From Stutzerimonas azotifigens DSM 17556 (GTDB taxonomy: Bacteria; Pseudomonadota; Gammaproteobacteria; Pseudomonadales; Pseudomonadaceae), in NCBI RefSeq assembly GCF_000425625.1, contig NZ_AUDU01000016.1, positions 124,001 to 188,000 on the forward strand: a stretch of DNA of 64,000 nucleotides. Direction: 5' to 3'. The notes beneath the pieces are model-generated. The model was not told the DNA's origin, did no database searches, and worked only from the letters and a program-made list of their open reading frames with translations. Below, in pieces: positions 25,004 to 35,779 of the stretch. The position numbers were made by a program, and so were the translations under genes. The stretch's first letter is position 1; every line of letters begins with the position of its first letter.

Positions 25004-27789
25004 AAGCACTCACTGCCACCCTGCGCCTGCAGTTCCACAAGGACTTCACCCTGGACGACGCCACCGCGCTGGTGGACTACTTCGCCGACCTCGGTATCAG
25101 TCACCTCTACGCCTCGCCCCTGCTCACCGCGCGGCCCGGCTCGGTGCACGGCTATGACGTCATCGACCCGACCCGAATCAACCCCGAGCTCGGCGGCGAA
25201 GAAGCGCTGCGCCGGCTGGTCGAGGCGCTGCGACAGCGCGACATGGGGCTGATCCTCGATATCGTGTCGAACCACATGGCGGTCGGCGGCTCCGGCAACG
25301 CCTGGTGGCTGGACGTGCTCGAGTGGGGCCGGCGCAGCCCCTATGCGCAGTTCTTCGACATCGAGTGGAATTCGCCCGACCCGCTGCTCGAAGGCCAGTT
25401 GCTGGTGCCCTCCCTCGGCAGCGACTACGGCGACGCGCTGAAGGACGGCAAGATCCCGCTGCGGCTGGATGCCGAGAAAGGCCAGCTGTACGCCGAACAC
25501 TACGAGCACCGCTTCCCCATCACTCCGCCGACCTATGGCGAGGTGCTGCGCAGCAGCGGCCATCCGCAGCTGGTGACGCTGGCCGAACGCTTCGACGAGT
25601 TGAAGGAATCGCCGCACCCCTACACCCGCGCCCGCGAACTGCGCGCCGAGCTGGCCCAGCTGCTGCAGGACGCGGCCGCGCGCGAGGCGCTGGAGAATGC
25701 CCTGTCACTCTACGACTCCAGCCGCGAGGACGGCTTCATGCGCCTGCACCGGCTGCTGGAGCGCCAGCACTACCGGCTGGCCAGCTGGCGCACCGCGGCA
25801 GACGACATCAACTGGCGGCGCTTCTTCGACATCAACGAACTCGGCGGCCTGCGCGTGGAGCGCCCGGTGGTGTTCGAGGAAACCCACGCGAAGATCTTCG
25901 AGCTGCTCGGCGAGGGCCTGGTGGACGGGCTGCGCATCGACCATATCGACGGCCTGGCCAACCCGCGCGGCTACTGCCGGCGCCTGCGCCGCCGCGTCGA
26001 CCGGCTCAACGCCGGCCGGCCGGAGCCGGTGCGGCTGGACCACGTGCCGATCTACGTCGAGAAGATCCTCGCCGCCGGCGAGCGCCTGCACGACGACTGG
26101 GGCGTGGACGGCACCACCGGCTACGAGTTCATGAACCAGGTTTCGCTGCTGCAGCACGACCCTGCCGGCGAGGCGCGGCTGTGTTCGCTGTGGAGCGAGA
26201 CCAGCGGGCGCTCCTCCGACTTCCTCGAGGAAGCGCGCGCCGCCCGCCAGCTGGTGCTGACCGGCACGCTGGCCGGCGATTTCGAGACGGTCGCGCAGGC
26301 GCTGCTGCAGGTGGCGCGCAGCGACCTGATGACCCGCGACATCACCCTTGGCGCCATCCGCCGGGCACTGCTGGAGCTGATCATCCACTTCCCGGTGTAC
26401 CGCACCTACATCGCCGCCGGCGGCCGCCGCGAGGCCGACGAACCCTTCTTCCAGCAGGCCCTGGCCGGCGCACGGACGACCCTCGGCGAGGGCGACTGGC
26501 CGCTGCTCGAGCATCTCGAGCGCTGGCTCGGCGGGCAGCCGCTGCGCGAACTGCCCCCCGGCCCGGCGCGCAAGGCCCGGCGCTACGCCGCGGCGCGCTT
26601 CCAGCAACTGACCTCCCCGGCCGCCGCCAAGGCCGTGGAAGACACCGCCTGCTACCGCTCCGGCGTGCTGCTGTCGCGCAACGACGTCGGTTTCGACCCG
26701 CAGCACTTCAGCGGCACCGTCGAGACCTTCCACCGGGAATGCCTGGCCCGTCACGAGCATTTCCCGCGCAACCTGCTGACCACCGCCACCCACGACCACA
26801 AGCGTGGCGAGGACAACCGTGCGCGCATCGCGGTGATCAGCGAGCGCGCCGACTGGTTCGCCGGGAAGGTCGGCTACTGGCGGCAGCTCGCGGCAGGCTG
26901 GCGCCAGGAGCTGGACGACGGCCCCGCGCCCTCGCCCGGCGACGAGCTGATGCTGTTCCAGACCCTGCTGGGCAGTTGGCCGCCCGGGCTGTCGGCGGAT
27001 GACGAGGCCGGCATGCAGGCCTACTGCGAGCGCATCCTGCGCTGGCAGGAAAAGGCCCTGCGCGAGGCCAAGCTGCGCAGCACCTGGGCCGATCCGAACC
27101 AGACGTACGAAGGCGCCTGCCGGGCCCATGCCGAATACCTGCTGACCTCGCCGGAAGGCGCGGAACTGCGCCGGGACATCGCTGCCGCGGCGGCCGGCCT
27201 CGCGCCGGCCGGTGCCCTCAACGGCCTGGCGCAGGCGCTGCTGCGGATGACCACCCCCGGCGTGCCCGACCTCTACCAGGGCGCCGAATACTGGGACTAC
27301 AGCCTGGTCGACCCGGACAACCGCCGGCCGGTGGATTTCGTCGCGCGGCGCGGCTCGCTGCACCCCGACGCGCAGCCCGCCGAGCTGCTGGACAGCTGGC
27401 AGGACGGCCGCATCAAGCAGTTCGTCATCACCCGCACGCTGGGCCTGCGCGCCGCCGTCCCGCAGTTGTTCACCGAGGGCAGCTACCAGCCGCTGAGCGT
27501 GCACGGCGCGCAGGCCGAACGCGTGGTCGCCTTCGCCCGCCAGTGGAGCGACGCCTGGGCCGTGGTGGTGGTGCCGCGGCTCGCCTCGGGCCTGCTCGGC
27601 GACAGCACCCGGCCCTTCGTCGAGCCCGCGGCCTGGGGCGACACCCGGGTGGCCCTGCCCGAAGCGCTGAACGGCAAGCCGCTCGCGGGACTTTTCGACC
27701 AGATCACAGTCTCACCCCAACAGGCGGGCCTGAGCGTGGCCCAGGTGCTGGGAAGCCTTTCCGTCGCAGTCCTTCACACAAAGCTATAA
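25000..27789 (+). CDS. treY: Maltooligosyl trehalose synthase
   Basis: TreY converts the reducing-end maltose unit of a linear alpha-glucan to an alpha,alpha-1,1 trehalosyl end, the substrate of TreZ. The 929-residue GH13 enzyme starts with TATLRLQFHKDFTLDDA and LGISHLYASPLLTARPGSVHG (substrate-end pocket). It has nucleophile D314 in GLRIDHIDGL, acid/base E354 in IYVEKIL and the conserved THDHKRGEDNRAR (about 600). The length is usual for pseudomonads. It overlaps malQ by 4 bases. DUF2934 follows by 21 bases. Confidence 0.96.
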   Translation: MKALTATLRLQFHKDFTLDDATALVDYFADLGISHLYASPLLTARPGSVHGYDVIDPTRINPELGGEEALRRLVEALRQRDMGLILDIVSNHMAVGGSGNAWWLDVLEWGRRSPYAQFFDIEWNSPDPLLEGQLLVPSLGSDYGDALKDGKIPLRLDAEKGQLYAEHYEHRFPITPPTYGEVLRSSGHPQLVTLAERFDELKESPHPYTRARELRAELAQLLQDAAAREALENALSLYDSSREDGFMRLHRLLERQHYRLASWRTAADDINWRRFFDINELGGLRVERPVVFEETHAKIFELLGEGLVDGLRIDHIDGLANPRGYCRRLRRRVDRLNAGRPEPVRLDHVPIYVEKILAAGERLHDDWGVDGTTGYEFMNQVSLLQHDPAGEARLCSLWSETSGRSSDFLEEARAARQLVLTGTLAGDFETVAQALLQVARSDLMTRDITLGAIRRALLELIIHFPVYRTYIAAGGRREADEPFFQQALAGARTTLGEGDWPLLEHLERWLGGQPLRELPPGPARKARRYAAARFQQLTSPAAAKAVEDTACYRSGVLLSRNDVGFDPQHFSGTVETFHRECLARHEHFPRNLLTTATHDHKRGEDNRARIAVISERADWFAGKVGYWRQLAAGWRQELDDGPAPSPGDELMLFQTLLGSWPPGLSADDEAGMQAYCERILRWQEKALREAKLRSTWADPNQTYEGACRAHAEYLLTSPEGAELRRDIAAAAAGLAPAGALNGLAQALLRMTTPGVPDLYQGAEYWDYSLVDPDNRRPVDFVARRGSLHPDAQPAELLDSWQDGRIKQFVITRTLGLRAAVPQLFTEGSYQPLSVHGAQAERVVAFARQWSDAWAVVVVPRLASGLLGDSTRPFVEPAAWGDTRVALPEALNGKPLAGLFDQITVSPQQAGLSVAQVLGSLSVAVLHTKL

Positions 27790-27810
27790 AACACCAGGAG
27801 AAACAGACAC

Positions 27811-28155
27811 ATGAGTGCAAAAGAGCAGCGCATCCGCGAACTGGCTTACCAGATCTGGGAGTCCGAGGGATGCCCCGAAGGAGAAGACGCTCGTCACTGG
27901 GAGATGGCACGCAAGCTGGCCGATGCCGAAGAAGGCGGCACCGCGACCAAGCCGGCCACGCGCGCACGGCGCACGGCGACCAAGCCGACCGAAGCCGCAC
28001 CGGCAGCCAAGCCCAAGACTGCGCGCAGCACTCGCGCGACCACGACCGCCGCGGCCACGCCGGCGGCACCCGAGGGCGACACCGATGCCGAAGCCGGCAC
28101 GCCCAAGGCCATTAAGAAACCGCGTACCACCCGGGCGGGCAAGAAGGAAAGCTGA
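27811..28155 (+). CDS. DUF2934 family small protein with Ala/Thr/Lys-rich tail
   Basis: The first 43 residues are the DUF2934 domain (EQRIRELAYQIWESEGCPEG, then DARHWEMARKLA). The remaining 70 residues are low-complexity, made of Ala, Thr, Lys, Arg and Pro with SPKK/histone H1-like character, and are very basic. AGGAG lies about 12 bases before the ATG. It sits inside the glucan/trehalose operon between treY and glgX, and I recall the same placement in P. aeruginosa. A role in binding nucleic acid or a polyanion is suggested by composition only. Function is unknown. Confidence 0.88.
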   Translation: MSAKEQRIRELAYQIWESEGCPEGEDARHWEMARKLADAEEGGTATKPATRARRTATKPTEAAPAAKPKTARSTRATTTAAATPAAPEGDTDAEAGTPKAIKKPRTTRAGKKES

Positions 28156-28221
28156 AAGCCTCAGCGCCACCCCGCCCCCGTTTCCCGCGACACCGGCCCT
28201 GCGGGGCCGAATGGAGAGCCC

Positions 28222-30372
<2,151 letters not shown>

Positions 30373-30615
30373 GCGGGTTGGCCGTGGTGATGCCGGGTGG
30401 TCGCCCGTAGGTTGGGCTTTGGCGCTCGTGGGAGCGGCCATGTCGCCGCGGGGCGCGCCTCCCACAGGACCGGGCGGGAACCGCGTGCTGTTGTGGGAGG
30501 CCCGACCTCGGGGCGATGCGCTCTTCTGTGTGAGCGGTCTCGACCGCGATCTGGCGACGCGACGATCGTTCGCGGTCAGGACCGCTTCCACGGGGCGAAG
30601 CCCGGCAAATGCCCT
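30373..30615. repeat. REP-like repeat between convergent glgX and the DUF6644 gene
   Basis: These 243 bases hold no gene. GTGGGAG...CTCCCAC inverted elements lie at about 30429-30474 and 30496-30520, along with a TCGACCGCGATCTGG/CGCGGTC-type arm. These belong to the third repeat family of the window, whose copies also occur at 31.6-31.7 kb and 42.9-43.3 kb. Confidence 0.65.
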
Positions 30616-31077
30616 TCAAACGAAACCGATCCAGCGCCCGGCCACCAGCACCCTCGGCCACAGCAGCAGCGACAGTGCGCCGTGCAGCCGCACCGCCGGC
30701 GATGGCCGCTCCTGCGTCCAGACCCGGCGATGCAGCCAGAGCGCGTTGAGCACCGCCAGGGCGATCAGCCCCAGCTTGATGCGAAAGGCGATGTTGGCCG
30801 CATAGTCCACCGCGTTGACCAGGAACAGCCAGGCGCCGGTCAGCATCGCCAGCGCCAGGCCGCAGGCCGCCATGCGCGAGAGCAGCGGCCCGACCAGGGC
30901 CAGCGGCACCTGGCGGAAGGCGCCCAGCAGGCGCAGGTCGAGGGTCAGGATGCTGCCGATCAGCACACCCAGCGCGGCGATGTGCGCGGCGTTGACCAGC
31001 AGGTAGGTGGTGCCGTTGCGCTGCAGCAGCACCGCCGGCGGCAGGGTCGACAAGGCGCTCCAGAGCCCCTGCTCCAT
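30616..31077 (-). CDS. Four-helix membrane protein, probably DUF6644 family
   Basis: The 153-residue product is a small membrane protein with four helices and a LLVNAAHIAALGVLIGSILTLDLRLLGAF start region. The His and the DLRLLG segment are typical of CopD-like/DUF6644 proteins, which have a haem- or metal-binding-like four-helix layout. It lies 10 bases downstream of a DUF6152 gene on the same strand, a pairing I recall in other proteobacteria. Function is unknown. A metal or haem role is a guess from the conserved His residues. Confidence 0.7.
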   Translation of the reverse strand: MEQGLWSALSTLPPAVLLQRNGTTYLLVNAAHIAALGVLIGSILTLDLRLLGAFRQVPLALVGPLLSRMAACGLALAMLTGAWLFLVNAVDYAANIAFRIKLGLIALAVLNALWLHRRVWTQERPSPAVRLHGALSLLLWPRVLVAGRWIGFV

Positions 31078-31087
31078 GGGCCGGGGC

Positions 31088-31462
31088 TTACTCGATCCGT
31101 TCCGGGTAGATGTCGTAGGTCTCGCCGCCGACCTCGATCTGCACGGCCTTCATGCGTTTCTCGGCCTGATCCTTCGATCTATTGCCGGTGGCCTTGATGG
31201 TGTCGCCCTCGCGGGCGGACTCCGCGGTGAAGCCGGCGCGCTCGGTCTGGCTGGGATTGCCGAGCTCGACGCGCCAGGTGCCGTCCGGCGTCTCCACGTC
31301 CAGCCAGGGATGCGGCGGCGCGATCTGCACCCGGGTGACGGTGCCGGTCAGCTCCATCTGCTCTTCTTCCGCCCAGGACCAGCCGTGGTGGGCGAAGGCG
31401 GCCATGCTGGAAAGCGCCAGGCAGGCGGCCAGGATCAGGGAAATCGGTGCTCGAAAGGACAT
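31088..31462 (-). CDS. DUF6152 family exported protein
   Basis: The 124-residue product has a Sec signal ending ...SSMAAFA, followed immediately by HHGWSWAEEEQ, the His-His-Gly-Trp start typical of mature DUF6152 proteins. The rest is a small beta-rich domain (ELTGTVTRVQIAPPHPWLDVE, then an OB-fold-like sheet). The exposed N-terminal HH could ligate a metal after cleavage, which is inference. It is the first gene of the pair with the four-helix membrane protein. Confidence 0.78.
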   Translation of the reverse strand: MSFRAPISLILAACLALSSMAAFAHHGWSWAEEEQMELTGTVTRVQIAPPHPWLDVETPDGTWRVELGNPSQTERAGFTAESAREGDTIKATGNRSKDQAEKRMKAVQIEVGGETYDIYPERIE

Positions 31463-32162
31463 GTTCCGCTCCCGTTGCGTGAAGGACCGCTACTGACTAT
31501 AGGAAGACCCATGCCGCCGCTCCAGGCGCAAGTGCCAGCGGACGTTTCCGACCTGGTCGCAGAGCGAGGGGGCGCCGGGTTGTTGCGCGCGAATCGCACC
31601 AAGTGGCAGGCCTTGTTCGCGGTCGAGTCCGCTCCATGCGTGTATCGCCCGAGGTCGGGCCTCCCACAAAAACAAGCGGTGCCTATCGAATCCTGTGGGA
31701 AGCGCGCCCTCGCGGCGACTGCCAAGCGACCTTGGCTGCAACGGCGATGGGACTCGTTCTGCAGTCAAGATAGTCGCTCCACGGGGCGGCATGCTTCAGG
31801 GATCGTAGGGTGGCCGGGCGGCGTTCCGCGTAGGGTGGGCCGGGCGGCGTTCCGCTTCAGCCCACCGAATCGGCCTTGGATCACAACGGTGGGCTGAAGC
31901 CCACCTGCATCCCCATGGTCGCACGCAGAGCCTGCTCCCCTACCGGTGTGCATCGCCGCCATCGGCAACACCGGGCGTCCCTTTCCCTTCTCCCCGCGGG
32001 AGAAGGTGGCCCGCAGGGCCGGATGAAGGAGACCGCGCTCCGCTTCCAAACGCAGCGCCACTCGTCCCGCCGACTGAACCGTCAAACCCTGGCCCTGTCC
32101 CAACGCCTGGCAGCCTTGCGCCGCCCTCACCGCCCGCCCGCTCCAGGTGAAGGAACACGCCC
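31463..32162. repeat. Gene-free region with several REP-like elements
   Basis: These 700 bases between the divergent DUF6152 and M23 peptidase genes carry no credible gene. At about 31620-31740 lie GTGGGAGG/CCTCCCAC family elements. At 31805-31855 a TAGGGTGG(G)CCGGGCGGCGTTCCGC unit is repeated in tandem. It is followed by the perfect 13-base inverted repeat CTTCAGCCCACCG / CGGTGGGCTGAAG (31855-31867 and 31887-31899). A GGGAGAAGGTGGCCCGCAGG element lies at about 31980-32025. Promoters of both flanking genes must also be here, but I could not identify them. Confidence 0.75.
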
Positions 32163-32975
32163 ATGACGACATTACGCTTCGCGCTGTGCCTGCTGATGAC
32201 CGCCACCCCCTTCCTGGCCAGCCTGGCCCATGCCCAGGGCGTGCGGCTGGTGGTCAAGCGCGAGGGCCAGGGCGAGGCGATGATCGTGCGCAACGACCTG
32301 GACGTGCCGGTCAGGGCGGTGCTGCGCATCGATCGGCCGGTCAACGTCAGCGGCATCGGCAAGGGCGTCATCCAGCGCACCGTGGCGCCGCGCAGTCAGG
32401 TGCGCATCGCCAGCCTGCGCAAGCGCAAGGCCGGCTTCCCGATGATGTACAAGCACGCCTTCAGCTACCGCCTGCACTACTCGCCCGAGCCGGGCGCGCT
32501 GGCCACCGCCGAGGGGCCGCCCTACGAGCTGCCGTGGCGCGGCGGCCCGTTCCGCATCAGCCAGGGCGCCGGCGGCGATTTCAGCCACAACACGCCAAAG
32601 GGGCGCTACGCGGTGGACATCGCCATGCCGCCCGGCACGCCCATCGTCGCGGCGCGCGGGGGTGAGGTGGTCGACCTGGAGAGCGGCCAGGCCGGACGCT
32701 GGCCGAACCCTTCCGGAAACTTCGTGCGCATCCGGCACGACGACGGCACGGAGAGCGCCTACCTGCACCTGCAGCGCCGTTCGGTGGCGGTGAAGGTCGG
32801 CCAGAAGGTCGCTACCGGCACCCTGCTCGGCCGTTCCGGCAACACCGGGCGCAGCACCGGCCCGCACCTGCACTTCGTGGTGCAGAAGCCGCACGCGGGC
32901 GACCTGGTGTCCATCCCCTTCCGCTTCAGCCGTCCGGTGGACAGCCTGCCGAACTTCGCGATGGGCGAACCCTGA
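32163..32975 (+). CDS. Exported M23-family (LytM) metallopeptidase
   Basis: The 270-residue periplasmic protein has a Sec signal (MTTLRFALCLLMTATPFLAS, ending AHA), an N-terminal domain of about 120 residues and a C-terminal LytM domain. The zinc-site residues are visible in SHNTPKGRYAVDIAMP (His and Asp, about 145-155) and in TGPHLHFVVQ (HxH, about 238-240). The family cuts peptidoglycan cross-links or acts as an activator of amidases. With all metal ligands present, activity is likely. It is a single gene, convergent with DUF2218 4 bases downstream. Confidence 0.92.
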   Translation: MTTLRFALCLLMTATPFLASLAHAQGVRLVVKREGQGEAMIVRNDLDVPVRAVLRIDRPVNVSGIGKGVIQRTVAPRSQVRIASLRKRKAGFPMMYKHAFSYRLHYSPEPGALATAEGPPYELPWRGGPFRISQGAGGDFSHNTPKGRYAVDIAMPPGTPIVAARGGEVVDLESGQAGRWPNPSGNFVRIRHDDGTESAYLHLQRRSVAVKVGQKVATGTLLGRSGNTGRSTGPHLHFVVQKPHAGDLVSIPFRFSRPVDSLPNFAMGEP

Positions 32976-32979
32976 GCGA

Positions 32980-33261
32980 TCAGCCGCGCCAGTCGAAGCC
33001 CAACGTCTCGTCGCCGGCCATGCGCTGCAGGTGGTCGGCCACCACCTCGCGCAGGCGCGCCAGCGCCGCCTCGTCCTCGGCCCGCAGCCGCACCTCCAGC
33101 CCCTGCTCGCAGTGCCGCAGCGCGCAGTGGCCGAGGCTCAGCTCGATGTCGCCGCCCTCGTCGTGCAGGTGCACGGGAAACTTGTGCCCCCAGTGCTTGC
33201 ACAGGCGATTGACCAGGCGCTGCGAGTTGGCGGTGGAAACGGTGGCGTTGGATTCGAGCAT
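32980..33261 (-). CDS. DUF2218 family protein
   Basis: The start at 33261 has GGGAGG about 8 bases upstream and gives 93 residues. The product matches the small DUF2218 family: STANSQRLVNRLCKHWGHKFPV, the GHCALR segment, and an end with LQRMAGDETLGFDWRG. It has three His and three Cys but no recognised metal motif. Function is unknown. It is divergent from the dehydrogenase operon. Confidence 0.88.
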   Translation of the reverse strand: MLESNATVSTANSQRLVNRLCKHWGHKFPVHLHDEGGDIELSLGHCALRHCEQGLEVRLRAEDEAALARLREVVADHLQRMAGDETLGFDWRG

Positions 33262-33378
33262 GACGGAGCCTCCCAGGGGATGAACGGGCACGCGGCAGCG
33301 GGCACCGCTGCCTGCGGCAGACCCCCACGGTAAGCGCCGCCGGCCCGGATGCCAACCCGACTTCTCCGCCGAACGGGT

Positions 33379-33406
33379 GAACCGGCATCGCCACGGCAAG
33401 TCCGAA
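33379..33406 (+). promoter_or_regulatory. Candidate AlgU (sigma-22) promoter of the dehydrogenase-clsB operon
   Basis: GAACCG (33379-33384), 16 bases and TCCGAA (33401-33406) resemble GAACTT-N16-TCTGA (4 of 6 and 4 of 5). An 8-base inverted repeat AGAGCTGC/GCAGCTCT follows at 33412-33435, close to the predicted transcription start. The leader would be about 150 bases. Confidence 0.4.
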
Positions 33407-33561
33407 TGATGAGAGCTGCGGGTTTCGGCAGCTCTGCGGATACAGGCGACTGGATGCCTCTACCACCGGCACCGGCCGGCACGACCCGTACGAGGAGCAG
33501 CCGGCGCCCGGTTCCATCCCAGCCAACCGGCAGGTTGCCGAGCATTCTTTACGGAGTAGCC

Positions 33562-34839
33562 ATGAAAGCTGTTGTTTTCCACGACGTCGGCGACATCCGC
33601 CTCGAGGATGTCCCCGAACCGCGCATCGAAGCCCCCACCGACGCCATTGTCCGCCTGACCGCATCGGCGATCTGCGGCACCGACCTGCACTTCGTCCGCG
33701 GCACCGTCAGCGAGATGAAGCCCGGCACCATCCTCGGCCACGAAGGCGTCGGCATCGTCGAGGCGGTGGGCGAGGACGTGCGCAACCTGCAGGTCGGCGA
33801 TCGCGTGGTGATCCCCTCCACCATCGCCTGCGGCAACTGTTCCTACTGCCGTGCCGGCTATTACGCCCAGTGCGACACCGCCAACCCGAACGGCAAGGAG
33901 GCGGGCACCGCCTTCTACGGCGGTCCGGCCTCCACCGGCCCGTTCCACGGGCTGCAGGCCGAGAAGGCGCGCATTCCCTACGCCAACGTCGGGCTGGTCA
34001 AGCTGCCGCCGGAGATCAGCGACGACCAGGCGATCCTGCTCTCGGACATCTTCCCCACCGGCTACTTCGGCGCCGAGATGGCCGAGATCAAGGACGGCGA
34101 CACCGTCGCGGTGTTTGGCTGCGGCCCGGTCGGCCAGTTCGCCATCGCCAGCGCCAAGCTGCTCGGCGCCGGCCGGGTGTTCGCCATCGACCAGTACGAG
34201 GACCGCCTGCGCATGGCCCAGCGCCAGGGCGCGGAGGTCATCGACTTCAACCGCGAGGATCCGGTCGAGACGCTGATGCGCCTGACTGGCGGGATCGGCG
34301 TCGACCGGGCCATCGACGCGGTGGGCGTGGACGCCGAGCATTCGGCCTGCTGCGGCCATGCCGAGCCCGATGAGGCGCCGCCGGCCAAGGGCGAGAACGG
34401 CCAGTGGAAGCCCGGCGACGCGCCGGCGCAGGCGCTGGAATGGGCGGTGCAGTGCGTGGCCAAGGCCGGAACGGTGTCGATCATCGGCGTCTATCCGCCG
34501 AACGCCAGGACCTTCCCCATCGGCATGGCGATGAACAAGAACATCACCATGAACATGGGCAACTGCCATCACCGCAAGTACATCCCGCGGCTGATCGAGA
34601 TGGTCCGCGCAAAGCGCATCGAGCCGGAGAAAATCCTCACCCAGGTCAAGCCGATGACCGACGTGATCGCCGCCTTCGAGGCCTTCGACCGGCGCGAGAA
34701 CGGCTGGGTGAAGGTCGAGCTGCTGCCACAGCGGCTGGACGGCACCGGCGGCTCGGAGGAGACGCTGATCGACAAGGCGGTCGCCGACACCTTCCCCGCC
34801 AGCGACCCGACCACCATGCAGAACCCGCGGTCGCACTAG
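33562..34839 (+). CDS. Zinc-dependent alcohol dehydrogenase with an unusual C-terminal tail
   Basis: This is a medium-chain dehydrogenase related to glutathione-independent formaldehyde dehydrogenase and threonine dehydrogenases. The start at 33562 (GGAG upstream) gives 425 residues. Catalytic zinc residues are C38, H60 and E61 (CGTDLH and GHEG). The structural zinc uses C90, C93, C96 and C104. The NAD(P)-binding GCGPVGQFA lies near 187. The substrate is unknown. After the normal end of the fold, about 30 residues contain DKAVADTFPASDPTT, a short motif also found at the ends of various small bacterial stress proteins. It begins the operon with DUF72, ybhP, clsB and ybhN. Confidence 0.92.
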   Translation: MKAVVFHDVGDIRLEDVPEPRIEAPTDAIVRLTASAICGTDLHFVRGTVSEMKPGTILGHEGVGIVEAVGEDVRNLQVGDRVVIPSTIACGNCSYCRAGYYAQCDTANPNGKEAGTAFYGGPASTGPFHGLQAEKARIPYANVGLVKLPPEISDDQAILLSDIFPTGYFGAEMAEIKDGDTVAVFGCGPVGQFAIASAKLLGAGRVFAIDQYEDRLRMAQRQGAEVIDFNREDPVETLMRLTGGIGVDRAIDAVGVDAEHSACCGHAEPDEAPPAKGENGQWKPGDAPAQALEWAVQCVAKAGTVSIIGVYPPNARTFPIGMAMNKNITMNMGNCHHRKYIPRLIEMVRAKRIEPEKILTQVKPMTDVIAAFEAFDRRENGWVKVELLPQRLDGTGGSEETLIDKAVADTFPASDPTTMQNPRSH

Positions 34840-34864
34840 GAGCGTGCGTTTGGAGCGAGACTTA

Positions 34865-35779
34865 ATGGCAGCCATCCGCATCGGTATTTCCGGCTGGCGT
34901 TATGCACCATGGCGTGGTGACTTCTATCCCCAAGGGCTGGCGCAGAAGGACGAACTGCGCTTCGCCTCGCGGGCGGTGAACAGCATCGAGATCAACGGCT
35001 CGTTCTATTCCCTGCAGACCCCGGAGCGCTATGCGAACTGGTACACCGACACGCCGCAAGGCTTCCTCTTCAGCGTCAAGGCGCCGCGTTTCATCACGCA
35101 TGTCCGGCGGCTCAAGGACGTCGAAAAGCCCGTCGCCAACTTCCTTGCGTCGGGCGTTCTTCGACTGCGTGAAAAACTCGGCCCGATCCTCTGGCAGTTT
35201 CCGCCCTCCTTCCGGTTCGTACCCGAAACCTTCAGCGCATTCCTCGATCTCCTGCCGCACGACACCGCGTCGGCGCTCGAGACGGCCCGTGGCTGTGACG
35301 CGCGGATGGAAGGCCGCAGCCATCTGGAAATCGACGGCAACCGCCGGCTGCGGCATGCGGTCGAGATCCGCAACGAAAGCTTCGTCGACCCAGCCTTTGT
35401 GGCCATGCTCCGAGAGCACCAGGTGGCGCTGGTGGTTGCGGACACGGCGGGTAAATGGCCTTACCGGGAGGACCTGACCAGCGATTTCGTCTACATCCGC
35501 CTGCATGGCGCCGAAGAGCTCTACACCAGCGGCTACACCCCCGAGGCGCTGGACCGCTGGTGCGAGCGCATCCGTACCTGGCAGCACGGCGGGCAGCCGG
35601 ACGACGCCCAGCTGATCGTCCCCGGCCCCGCCGAGCCCATTCCACGGCAGGTCTACTGCTATTTCGACAACGACGTGAAGGTCCGCGCCCCGTACGACGC
35701 CAGAGAGCTGCTGCGGCGCCTGGGCCTGGACCGTGGCCTGGAGACCGTTCCGGGCCGGCTGGAAGGAGCGCTGGCGTGA
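34865..35779 (+). CDS. DUF72 family protein
   Basis: DUF72 proteins adopt a TIM-barrel-like fold, and none with a firm function is known to me. The start at 34865 gives 304 residues beginning [20 protein letters not shown], the family's characteristic N-terminus. Other conserved segments are [46 protein letters not shown] and the end [17 protein letters not shown]. It lies 25 bases after the dehydrogenase gene and overlaps the next gene by 4 bases (GTGA). Confidence 0.93.
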   Translation: MAAIRIGISGWRYAPWRGDFYPQGLAQKDELRFASRAVNSIEINGSFYSLQTPERYANWYTDTPQGFLFSVKAPRFITHVRRLKDVEKPVANFLASGVLRLREKLGPILWQFPPSFRFVPETFSAFLDLLPHDTASALETARGCDARMEGRSHLEIDGNRRLRHAVEIRNESFVDPAFVAMLREHQVALVVADTAGKWPYREDLTSDFVYIRLHGAEELYTSGYTPEALDRWCERIRTWQHGGQPDDAQLIVPGPAEPIPRQVYCYFDNDVKVRAPYDARELLRRLGLDRGLETVPGRLEGALA

